Positions 1-5,960 of a stretch of DNA of 7,166 nt are shown here, piece after piece. The translations under genes and the position numbers were made by a program. Under the pieces are notes generated by a model. That model was given only the letters and a program-made list of their open reading frames with translations. It made no database searches and was not told the origin of the DNA. The DNA comes from Acidobacteriota bacterium (lineage in GTDB: Bacteria; Acidobacteriota; Blastocatellia; Pyrinomonadales; Pyrinomonadaceae): positions 5,566 through 12,731 of the forward strand of contig QHXL01000229.1 of NCBI GenBank assembly GCA_003222935.1, given 5' to 3'. How positions within the stretch are numbered: the first letter of the stretch is position 1; every line of letters begins with the position of its first letter.

Positions 1-970
1 CTGCGAGCCGAAGGAGTTCTCAGCCTTGTTGGCTTCGAGATGAGCGGTTTCGGCTTCTCGCTTTTCAAGTTCCAGTTCGTAAAGGCGCGACCTTAGAACC
101 TGCATCGCCACTGCGCGATTTTGATGTTGTGAACGTTGGTTCTGACAGGAAACCACGATGTTGGTCGGCATGTGTGTGATACGAACCGCCGAGTCAGTGG
201 TGTTGATATGCTGGCCGCCTGCGCCTGTTGCTCGATAAGTATCTACGCGCAGATCTTTGTCCTGGATGTCGACTTCAATCTCTTCGTCGATTTCGGGATA
301 AACAAAAAGGGAGGCGAATGAGGTATGACGTCTTGCTGCCTGATCAAAGGGCGAGATTCGGACGAGCCGGTGAACACCGGCTTCGGCGGAGAGTAGCCCG
401 TAGGCGTACTCGCCTTCAACTCTGAACGTAACGCTCTTCAGTCCAGCTTCCTCGCCTGGTTGATATTCGAGAATCTCAGTTTTGAATTCTCGTTGCTCAG
501 CCCACTTGAGATACATCCGCAGGATCATCTCAGCCCAATCCTGAGATTCAGTTCCGCCAGCGCCCGGATGAATTGTGCAAATAGCGTTGCGGCGATCGTT
601 ATCGCCTGCCAGGAGCATTTCAGTTTCGGCTTGACTCAAATCGTGCTCGAGCCGTTCGAGCAGGGAACTAAGTTCCTTTATCGAGTTTTCGTCTTCCTCC
701 GCAAACTCAAAGAGCACTCCAGCGTCGTCTACCTGAGATTGAAAATGTTCCTGGCGATCAATTTTCTTCTCGATACGGCTCCGGTCTTGCAAAAGCTTTT
801 GCGCTGCTTCCTGGTTATTCCAAAAATCGGGTGCCGAAGCTTGCGTCTCAATAGTGCTTAACTCCGCACGTCGCGCAGGTACATCAAAGAAACCTCCCGA
901 GTTGTTCAACTCGCGCAACCAAACCATCAAACGAGGTTCTTAATTCCTGGATTGATAAAGTTTCACTCAT
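1..970 (-). CDS. prfB: Peptide chain release factor 2, +1 frameshifted, 3' end cut off
   Basis: Release factor 2 recognises UGA and UAA stop codons in the ribosomal A site and triggers peptide release. The gene is read in two frames. 28 codons run from ATG at 970 to an in-frame TGA at 886-884. After a +1 shift on CTT TGA, the frame 885-1 stays open for 295 codons to the window edge. The joined product has 323 residues here. The RF2 stop-recognition motif SPF is at residues 206-208 ([15 protein letters not shown]) and the catalytic GGQ at 251-253 ([10 protein letters not shown]), close to E. coli GGQ 250-252. The visible end, NSFGSQ, leaves about 40 residues of the usual ~365 outside the window. 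The start lies inside the last codons of lnt (ATGA overlap). A GGAG is about 15 nt upstream, and TAG TAG just before the ATG excludes a longer N-terminus. SPF rather than PxT rules out RF1. Confidence 0.97.
884..898 (-). promoter_or_regulatory. prfB programmed +1 frameshift site
   Basis: Reading the minus strand, a Shine-Dalgarno-like GGGAGG (898-893) is followed by TTT, the slippery CTT (889-887) and TGA (886-884). The 3-nt gap between the SD-like element and CTT matches the E. coli arrangement AGGGGG-TAT-CTT-TGA. When RF2 is scarce, the ribosome pauses at UGA, tRNA-Leu slips one base, and reading continues as GAT GTA CCT. When RF2 is plentiful, it terminates here. The mechanism is established for the family. 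Its operation here is inferred from the conserved signal and from the RF2 sequence resuming in the +1 frame. The base after the stop is T (TGAT), whereas E. coli has C (TGAC). Confidence 0.95.
967..970 (-). other. ATGA stop-start overlap coupling lnt to prfB
   Basis: On the minus strand, ATGA at 970-967 contains the prfB start ATG and the lnt stop TGA. The nearest SD-like sequence (AAGGAG) lies inside the last lnt codons, about 15 nt before the ATG, which is longer than ideal. The arrangement is typical of translational coupling, in which ribosomes finishing lnt restart on prfB. The overlap is seen directly; the coupling is inference. Confidence 0.85.
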
Positions 971-2574
971 CTTAAACTTCTACTACTCCTTCTTAGAAAA
1001 ACAGCTGTCAATAAACTTGCGATTGTGATCACCGTGCAAAGCTGAACGAAAATGTCACCATGCCGAGTGTAAAACGTATCGCTGGTGAATGCTGGGCCAA
1101 TCTTCCAGGTTCGTACATCCACCTCATATCCACTGGTAATGTCTTCCACGAACCCGTTTGCTCTTATCGACGCCGACAAACCAGTATTCGTTACGCGAAG
1201 CAACGGCCGACCGTTTTCAACAGCGCGAAAGATCGTGTTCGCCAGATGCTGTCGCATAACTGCTGTTGGGCCAAGGTAACCGTCGTTCGAGATATTAATG
1301 AGAACGTCAGCTCCCTCTGCGGTGAGTCTTCTCGGAATCCACGGATAAGCAGATTCGATACAGATAAAGACTCCGACTCGCTGGTTGCCAACCGGCATCA
1401 AGGTGTACTTGTCGCCAGGTGTGAACTCACCAACCAGACCCGATATCAAAGAGCCTCCCAACCACTGAGGAACGGGCACGTATTCGCCAAACGGCATTAG
1501 GCGAATCTTATCATACTGAGAGATCAGCCGACCCTCGTCATTTATGAGCGACGCTGAATTGTAAGAGCCATCATTTGGTCCGGGTTCGAGTGAGTTGAAG
1601 ATCAATGAGGTGTGGTTATCGCGAGTGAGTGTGGCGACGAGCTCTTGAAAGGTTCGGTCGTTCGCGTATGTGAAATTCATCGGCGACTCGGGCCACACAA
1701 CAAGGCGGGGAGTGTTGTCAGCTGGTAGCGAGTTCAGAGCTTTGATACTCAACGCGAGATGACGGTCAAGCAACTCCTTCATCTCAGCAACTGACTTGAC
1801 CATTGTCATCGGAACATTTGGCTGGACAGCAATCACATAAAGCCTGGGTTGTGCGACCGGGTGTGAACTCTGCTTCCAGGAAGCGAGCATCACGCACGGA
1901 ACTGCTGCGATGACTACGCCGGCGATCACTAAATCTTTGGGCTGACGCATCAGTATCGCCAGGACAACGCCGGCGTTCACCGCGACGATCAAAAACCCGA
2001 CGGCATAAACACCTCCCCAGCGAGCTGGGAAGATGATTGCAAAGTAGAGCTCGGCCTGTGAGTAGCCGATTGCATTCCAGAGTTGACCTGTCACTCCGAG
2101 TCGCAACCATTCAAATGTCGCCCAGGTGAATGGCGCAATTAGAACGGCCAACGGGCCCCAACGCTTAATTACCAATGCCGTTACTCCGGCAAAAAACGCT
2201 GGAAATATTCCAACGACCAGAGCGCCAGGAATAAGCAAGACGTAGGCAATCAAGGTCGGTATGCCGCCGTAATGGATCATTGAATAGGTAAGCCAGTAAC
2301 AAGTCACATAAAAAAACACCGATCCCGATGCCCAGCCCAATAAGAAAGCGCTACCCGGCGACGGACGTTTCACTATGACTACGAGCAAAGGAACGAGGGC
2401 GATCCATGCCAGCGGCGCCAGACTGAAATTTGGGAATGAGAGAACCAGGAGGATGGTTGTAGCCAAAGCGCCGAGCCACTCACTGCGGGTGGGGGCGATG
2501 GCGCGCGCTCGCGAGGTCGCGGTTATCAGCCAATTTGATTTACCCGGCAGCTCGGCGGCAATAGTGCGTTGCAT
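967..2574 (-). CDS. lnt: Apolipoprotein N-acyltransferase
   Basis: Lnt is an inner-membrane enzyme that transfers an acyl chain from a phospholipid to the N-terminal cysteine of diacylglyceryl-lipoproteins, the last step of lipoprotein maturation. The 535-residue product has several hydrophobic segments over residues ~33-232, a periplasmic nitrilase-fold domain (~245-490) and a C-terminal helix (~507-528). The catalytic triad is visible: Glu296 in VVWPESP, Lys356 in YDKIRLMPFGEYVP, and Cys405 in VFICIES. The helper Glu364 and Glu407 (E. coli E343 and E389) are also present, as is NISNDGYLG near the end of the nitrilase domain. The same frame is open upstream, with an ATG at 2715 and a TTG at 2739 (590 residues). 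Those added residues are polar and unlike Lnt, so I prefer ATG 2574, which gives the usual length. No start has a clear SD. The stop overlaps the prfB start by 4 nt. Confidence 0.95.
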   Translation of the reverse strand: MQRTIAAELPGKSNWLITATSRARAIAPTRSEWLGALATTILLVLSFPNFSLAPLAWIALVPLLVVIVKRPSPGSAFLLGWASGSVFFYVTCYWLTYSMIHYGGIPTLIAYVLLIPGALVVGIFPAFFAGVTALVIKRWGPLAVLIAPFTWATFEWLRLGVTGQLWNAIGYSQAELYFAIIFPARWGGVYAVGFLIVAVNAGVVLAILMRQPKDLVIAGVVIAAVPCVMLASWKQSSHPVAQPRLYVIAVQPNVPMTMVKSVAEMKELLDRHLALSIKALNSLPADNTPRLVVWPESPMNFTYANDRTFQELVATLTRDNHTSLIFNSLEPGPNDGSYNSASLINDEGRLISQYDKIRLMPFGEYVPVPQWLGGSLISGLVGEFTPGDKYTLMPVGNQRVGVFICIESAYPWIPRRLTAEGADVLINISNDGYLGPTAVMRQHLANTIFRAVENGRPLLRVTNTGLSASIRANGFVEDITSGYEVDVRTWKIGPAFTSDTFYTRHGDIFVQLCTVITIASLLTAVFLRRSSRSLR

Positions 2575-2773
2575 TGCCGCGAGTTTAACAAAACCATTTG
2601 GAAGGTGCAGAAGTGGAGGTCGCTCGTCGGTGTGATTTAAGCCTCGCGAAAATATTTTTTGTGGCGACCATCTTGAGGCGTTCAGGCTGCCCGAAGTGGT
2701 CGAGATTTGACTCATTAAGACAGAAACCGTCACCGACAAAGTGACAAATTTCGTCCATTACGGAAACGAGGGG

Positions 2774-2796
2774 GTAGCACAGAATTCAGTCTGTAC
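2774..2796 (+). repeat. REP-like palindrome, family A, copy 1
   Basis: GTAGCACAGAATTCAGTCTG followed by TACT. It has a GTAG head and then an imperfect palindrome (ACAGA/TCTGT arms), and it closely matches the copy at 3096-3118. A GTAG tetranucleotide 5' of a short hairpin is the hallmark of REP sequences mobilised by REP-associated tyrosine transposases (RAYTs). No RAYT gene is in the window. Confidence 0.7.
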
Positions 2797-2874
2797 TCAC
2801 TTCGCATAGGAACCGATCGCACTGACATGCGCTGCGTTATGTCTTAGGTTTTTTCTTTTTACAGGCTTATAAAC

Positions 2875-3056
2875 GCGGGAAGACCCAGCCATTGCTGACT
2901 GGGTCTAATAAGTTCGGGGGGAAGGGCTGAAGGGCTGCTCGGAGGGTAGCTGGCGCAGCGGCAGGCGGCGCTCAGAGAGATGATGGCGGCGGGGGCACAG
3001 TTAACTTTTGGTTATCCCGTGCGTGCCAGTTATTTACTGTGCACCTCGTGTGCCAC
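2875..3056. repeat. ~182-bp direct repeat, copy 1
   Basis: The first of two diverged direct copies; the second is at 3179-3359. It opens with a hairpin: GACCCAG (about 2882-2888) pairs with CTGGGTC across CCATTGCTGA. A G-rich middle follows, with a 27-bp block at 2949-2975 identical to 3251-3277, then GGCGGCGGGGGCACAG, and the copy ends at TGCCAC. Between the 27-bp block and GGCGGCGGGGG there are 9 nt here and 8 nt in copy 2. This single-base indel argues against a shared reading frame. I do not recognise the element. Confidence 0.75.
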
Positions 3057-3095
3057 GAAAAGTTTTTCTGGAAGTTGGGGGCGATTAGTAATTAG

Positions 3096-3118
3096 GTAGC
3101 ACAGACTTCAGTCTGTGT
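3096..3118 (+). repeat. REP-like palindrome, family A, copy 2
   Basis: GTAG is followed by a hairpin in which CACAGACT pairs with AGTCTGTG around a TC centre. It forms an inverted pair with the copy at 3146-3165: 19 of 20 bases are complementary, across a 30-base spacer when compared as 20-mers. Such head-to-tail pairing is called a BIME in REP terminology. It sits between the two 182-bp elements. Confidence 0.8.
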
Positions 3119-3145
3119 TCCGTTAGTTAGGTGATGCGACCGACG

Positions 3146-3165
3146 CAGACTGAAGTCCGTGCTAC
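3146..3165 (-). repeat. REP-like palindrome, family A, copy 3 (inverted)
   Basis: Read on the minus strand it is GTAGCACGGACTTCAGTCTG, differing from the copy at 3096 by one base. Together the two copies can form a ~20-bp stem. The GTAG ends face outward. Confidence 0.8.
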
Positions 3166-3178
3166 TCGATTCCTAAAA

Positions 3179-3359
3179 GCGGGAGAACCCAGTCATTACT
3201 GACTGGGTCCACATTTTGGGGGGATGCTCTGAAGGGTTGCTCGGAAGGTGGCTGGCGCAGCGGCAGGCGGCGCTCAGGGGATGTAGGCGGCGGGGGCACA
3301 GTCAACTTTTTCAGTCTTCCGTGTCGTGCCGGTTACGTACTGAGCACCCGCTATGCCAC
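3179..3359. repeat. ~182-bp direct repeat, copy 2
   Basis: The second copy of the element at 2875-3056, offset by 302-304 bp. Its leading hairpin is better formed than in copy 1: ACCCAGTCA pairs perfectly with TGACTGGGT over a TTAC loop. In copy 1 the same stem carries one mismatch but gains an outer G-C pair. The G-rich block, the 27-bp identity (3251-3277), GGCGGCGGGGGCACAG and the terminal TGCCAC are all retained. Sequence similarity ends abruptly at ~3359. Confidence 0.75.
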
Positions 3360-3391
3360 AAACTGGAATTGGTTCGTATGAGTTCCAGTTT
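3360..3391. other. Small AT-rich hairpin after the second 182-bp repeat
   Basis: AAACTGGAA (3360-3368) is the reverse complement of TTCCAGTTT (3383-3391), with a 14-nt loop. On the plus strand a short T run follows, but no plus-strand gene ends here. On the minus strand the T run is missing. It may be structural noise or a weak terminator. Confidence 0.4.
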
Positions 3392-3427
3392 TTGGATGTC
3401 AGGCATGATTGCCTTGATTGGTCCACA

Positions 3428-3521
3428 CAGCGGTGCAGTAGCCCGACTGTCAAGGAGGAGTCACAGTCTCTCGATCGATCAGATGCGAGCCCTCCTTGAC
3501 AGTCGGGCTACTGCACCGCTG
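3428..3521. repeat. Perfect 31-bp inverted repeat (REP-like family B)
   Basis: The arm at 3428-3458 is the exact reverse complement of 3491-3521, separated by a 32-nt loop holding TCGATCGATC. Each arm contains GTAGCCCGACTGTCAAGGAG reading toward the loop, so GTAG again heads the unit. This is probably a second REP-like family in head-to-head arrangement. It lies 35 nt downstream of the nfeD-like stop codon, so in RNA it would form a very stable 3' stem-loop. A role as transcript end or RNA stabiliser is inference. Confidence 0.9.
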
Positions 3522-3550
3522 GCTACTGCACCGCTGCCTACTGCACCGCT
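3506..3550 (+). repeat. 15-bp tandem repeat, three units
   Basis: GGCTACTGCACCGCT occurs at 3506-3520 and 3521-3535, then with one change (GCCTACTGCACCGCT) at 3536-3550. The first unit is the outer part of the right arm of the 31-bp inverted repeat, so the array looks like slippage amplification of that arm. It ends 6 bp short of the nfeD-like stop codon. Confidence 0.9.
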
Positions 3551-3555
3551 CGCCA

Positions 3556-3822
3556 CTATTTGGCCAGCAGAAAGTGAGACTGGACTCCGACAATGGTCAC
3601 GTTGGTTTTTTCAGGAATTGAACTGCCATCCACCGAGCGGGCCAGCCAGATTTCCCCCCGAACGACTACAGACCCCTCAGGCTCGAGCGCCTTATCCACT
3701 ATCGCCGATGAGCCAATTAGGTTGGAAGGTGTGAATAGAAGTTTGTGACGCCGTGAGCGCAGTGCGATGAGGAGCGCGATGAGGGAGATAACGACCGCGA
3801 TTGTGATGAGGTAATAGATCAT
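3556..3822 (-). CDS. Small NfeD-like membrane OB-fold protein
   Basis: The 88-residue product has one hydrophobic helix (residues ~2-21) followed by RSRRHK, which suggests a cytoplasmic C-terminal side. A small beta-rich domain follows (~35-86): LIGSSAIVDKALEPEGSVVV, then RGEIWLARS, IPEKTNVTIVGV and LLAK. The pattern of G..A.....L.P.G.V...G..W.A.S followed by V.VVGV..L is that of the NfeD C-terminal OB fold, which accompanies SPFH/flotillin-type membrane proteins. It has one helix where NfeD proteins usually have more, and no SPFH gene is nearby. The frame extends upstream to a GTG at 3885, but that stretch (LRNLRSLRHLW) is translated intergenic repeat, so I use ATG 3822. There is no strong SD. 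The family call rests on pattern only. Confidence 0.75.
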   Translation of the reverse strand: MIYYLITIAVVISLIALLIALRSRRHKLLFTPSNLIGSSAIVDKALEPEGSVVVRGEIWLARSVDGSSIPEKTNVTIVGVQSHFLLAK

Positions 3823-3971
3823 CAACGAAGTCTTTATCCACAGATGACGCAGACTACGCAGATTTCTCAAAGCTGATAATCCCACTCAGCTTATGTCTTA
3901 CAGTCTGAGTAATCCCGCGTATTCTGTGGATGATCTTTTTATTGGTTCCAGGGCTAGAGGCGCGGGCGCTA
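3823..3971. other. Short intergenic region with a CCACAGAT-type inverted repeat
   Basis: ATCCACAGATGACGC (3836-3850) faces its near reverse complement at 3917-3931 (13 of 15 matched). The left arm continues as GCAGACTACGCAG, giving a 9-10-bp periodic pattern (CGCAGA-type units). A similar structure lies at 5866-5954. No promoter or Rho-independent terminator can be assigned with confidence. Confidence 0.65.
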
Positions 3972-5738
3972 CTAATTCCCCATGGTTACCTGGCGCTGGA
4001 GGGCCATTGCTTCCTGATTATTCGGGTCGATGGAGATGGCGCTGAGTGCGTACTTTCTTGCTTCACCACGATCGCCACGGTCCAGAAAAATTCGGCCCAG
4101 GAGAATGTGAGCATCGATCATCTTCGGGTCCCAGAAGATGGCCGTCTTCAAAGCCGCTATGGCTGCTTCCTGATCGCTGCGACGAAGATTAATCCTACCA
4201 CTCAACAGATACGCCTCAGCATTTGTCGGTTCAATCATCACGACTCGATGTAACTCCGGCAAAGCCTCGTCGTCCCGACCCGCCTGATAAAGATCCCGGG
4301 CCTTCACGAGCAGGTCCTGCGTCGTTGAACTCGGCGTGTCGACCTCAGACAATCTCCGGTTACGAATGTTGTCAAAAACTTCGTTGCGATTCAGCACATC
4401 GCGCAGGCGCAAGTTCACACTACTTGTCGACTGCGATTTCGCCCATTCAGTTTCCCACTTTGCATACGCCGTCTGCATATAACGTCGAGCTTGATTGTCG
4501 GCGGCCGTGGCGGCTTCAGTCTTGCCGGTTTTGGTCAAGGCCTTTGCAAAGAGGAAATACGCATAGCCATCCTTTTGATCTGAAGTAATCACTGCCCTCA
4601 ATTGTTCCGCGGCTTCCTCAAACTTACCGGTGAGGAAAAGGGCGTAGGCATAGTTGAAGTGGACCATCGGATCGTCGGGTGCTGATTCAGCTGCGCGGGA
4701 CAGAAAGTTTGTCCCCTGCGCCAGGAGTCGAGAGCGCTCAGCTTCAACCTTATTCTCGCGAGCTGCCTGAACAGCGATTGCTCCGGCATTGTTGTAGATA
4801 CCAATCAACGGCAAGTCAGACGACAACGGAACCACCGTGGCCAGTGCTCGACCATAATCACCGAGCTTTGTGTATCCCAAACTCGCGTAGAAAGCGGCTT
4901 CAGCGTAGTGCGGATCTTTCTTTTGTAGCTTCGCGAAATTTTCCGTGGCGTCTTTCCAGTTGCCACGGTTCATGTAGGTTCGACCCAGCTCAAACGAAGC
5001 TTGTGGGTAGACTGCGCCGCCGAGGGCCTCTGCGTAGTAGTGAATCGCATTCTTGAGATAGTTTTCGCGACGCGGCTCGTTAAGCGGAAGTTGAACTGCC
5101 TTGACGTAGGCTTCAAATGACTTCTGCGGAATCTTGGTTGCTTCCTGGACAATTTGATTTTGCGAGTAGGGCAATGCCTTGTCGCGTTGATACAGAATCT
5201 GATAAGCGAGTCGTCCGTGGATATCCTGCAGCGTGGTAAGTGGTGCGCCGTAATCAAACTGTCGTGTGGCCCAACCTCCGTCCATCACTTCGCCAAGCGT
5301 GCGACCCTCGTTCACCTTGATGACTCGAGCCATTACCTGGACATAAGCGTCTGTTGGCGCTTTGTCTTTGTTCTTCTCTTCCACTGTTGGTGGCGGAGTC
5401 ACCGAGTAGCTGCCAATCACGATCATTGTTGCTCTTGCCTGGCGAGCTAATTTAATGGCTGTGGCGCGTGAGGGAATCACGGTCTCTGGAAGTCGAAGTT
5501 GGTGATAGGCAAGTTCTCGTTCATCGCTTGAAACGACAATCAAGCCCGGCTTGCTAAGGAGTTCCGCGAGCGCGTCGGCGAAGCTCTCGCCGACCCAATT
5601 ATATTCCGGCCGATTAGAGGTGTTTTCAAAGGGCAACACCATCACCACGTCTGTCGACGGGTTTTGGGCAAACACTGAAAACGTCGGAACAAAAACCAGG
5701 ATCAGCCAAACAATCGATTTCAAACGAAACAATCTCAT
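3972..5738 (-). CDS. Exported TPR protein with TolB/FlgO-like N-terminal domain
   Basis: The 588-residue product starts with a signal peptide: RLFRLK, a hydrophobic core, then SVFA before QNP, a plausible cleavage after residue 24. Residues ~30-180 resemble the TolB/FlgO-like N-terminal domain often joined to TPRs: VVMVLPFENTSNRPEYNWVG, then LLSKPGLIVVSSDER and ATAIKLARQA with IVIGSYS. TPR-like helical repeats follow at ~245-305, ~358-415 and ~472-574; the last group is the cleanest, e.g. AEAYLLSGRINLRRSDQEAA and DAHILLGRIFLDRGDRGEA. A charged linker (~420-470) separates the second and third blocks. The protein is probably a periplasmic or envelope scaffold; its partner is unknown. TTG (5741) and ATG (5738) are adjacent. 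AGGAG lies 9 nt before the TTG and 12 nt before the ATG, so TTG is also possible and would add one residue. Confidence 0.88.
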   Translation of the reverse strand: MRLFRLKSIVWLILVFVPTFSVFAQNPSTDVVMVLPFENTSNRPEYNWVGESFADALAELLSKPGLIVVSSDERELAYHQLRLPETVIPSRATAIKLARQARATMIVIGSYSVTPPPTVEEKNKDKAPTDAYVQVMARVIKVNEGRTLGEVMDGGWATRQFDYGAPLTTLQDIHGRLAYQILYQRDKALPYSQNQIVQEATKIPQKSFEAYVKAVQLPLNEPRRENYLKNAIHYYAEALGGAVYPQASFELGRTYMNRGNWKDATENFAKLQKKDPHYAEAAFYASLGYTKLGDYGRALATVVPLSSDLPLIGIYNNAGAIAVQAARENKVEAERSRLLAQGTNFLSRAAESAPDDPMVHFNYAYALFLTGKFEEAAEQLRAVITSDQKDGYAYFLFAKALTKTGKTEAATAADNQARRYMQTAYAKWETEWAKSQSTSSVNLRLRDVLNRNEVFDNIRNRRLSEVDTPSSTTQDLLVKARDLYQAGRDDEALPELHRVVMIEPTNAEAYLLSGRINLRRSDQEAAIAALKTAIFWDPKMIDAHILLGRIFLDRGDRGEARKYALSAISIDPNNQEAMALQRQVTMGN

Positions 5739-5960
5739 CAAAACTCAAAACTCCTAACAAAAGTAAACTTCCGACCCGCCTATGATGCCTTGGGTGGGTT
5801 TCGTGGTTGTGCCAACGGATTGGTCAACTTTAACAGATTGAGGCGAGATCTCTTAACCCATTAAGCCACAGATCTACACGAGTAAACGCGGATCAGACGG
5901 TGGAGCGACAACCTCTCTACCTGCTGATCCGCGTCAACCTGCGTCAATCTGCGGTTTGTC
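5739..5960. other. Intergenic region upstream of the TPR gene
   Basis: It holds the SD for the TPR gene (AGGAG at about 5750-5754 on the minus strand) and a large imperfect inverted repeat at 5866-5954. A weak GC-rich hairpin lies around 5772-5800 (ACCCGCC with GGTGGGT, one wobble). The TPR promoter is likely here. TTGACC on the minus strand near 5821-5826 is a possible -35, but no good -10 follows. Confidence 0.55.
5866..5954. repeat. Imperfect 31-bp inverted repeat of the CCACAGAT/CGCAG family
   Basis: The arm at 5866-5896 matches the reverse complement of 5924-5954 at 23 of 31 positions. The innermost 11 bp (ACGCGGATCAG at 5886-5896) are perfect, around a 27-nt loop. The right arm shows period-10 units (GATCCGCGTC, AACCTGCGTC, AATCTGCGGT). 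It begins 7 nt after the stop codon of the GGDEF-EAL gene, so it would form the 3' end structure of that transcript. It lacks the T run of a standard terminator. Confidence 0.8.

Larger units (their letters stand above)
2575..3555. other. Repeat-rich intergenic region between nfeD-like gene and lnt
   Basis: About 980 bp with no convincing protein gene. It contains, from low to high coordinates, the possible upstream extension of lnt (2575-2739), three GTAG-headed palindromes, two copies of a ~182-bp element, a low-GC hairpin, a perfect 31-bp inverted repeat and a 15-bp triplet. The open frames across it run through these repeats and resemble no family I recognise. The promoter for lnt-prfB should lie here, but I cannot place a convincing -35/-10 pair. 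Confidence 0.7.

Noticed and set aside
460..861. 133-codon plus-strand open frame
   Set aside because: It lies antisense to prfB, whose RF2 motifs are unmistakable; its translation matches no family I know.
884..886. prfB as a pseudogene broken by an internal TGA
   Set aside because: The TGA sits in the standard RF2 frameshift context and the +1 frame is open for the rest of the window.
1060..1500. 146-codon plus-strand open frame
   Set aside because: It is antisense to the nitrilase domain of lnt, which carries the catalytic residues.
2875..3359. Duplicated small gene on the minus strand in the 182-bp elements
   Set aside because: The two copies differ by single-base indels within the best-conserved part and contain stops, so no frame is shared.
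2774..3550. CRISPR array
   Set aside because: The repeats differ in kind, orientation and spacing. There are no regular repeat-spacer units and no cas genes.
3216..3734. 172-codon plus-strand open frame with TAPLATAPLP-like repeats
   Set aside because: It crosses the 182-bp repeat, the inverted repeat and the 15-bp array, and then runs antisense to the nfeD-like gene. The peptide repeat is just the DNA repeat translated.
3823..3885. N-terminal extension of the nfeD-like protein from GTG 3885
   Set aside because: LRNLRSLRHLW is a translation of the intergenic periodic repeat also seen near 5930-5954.
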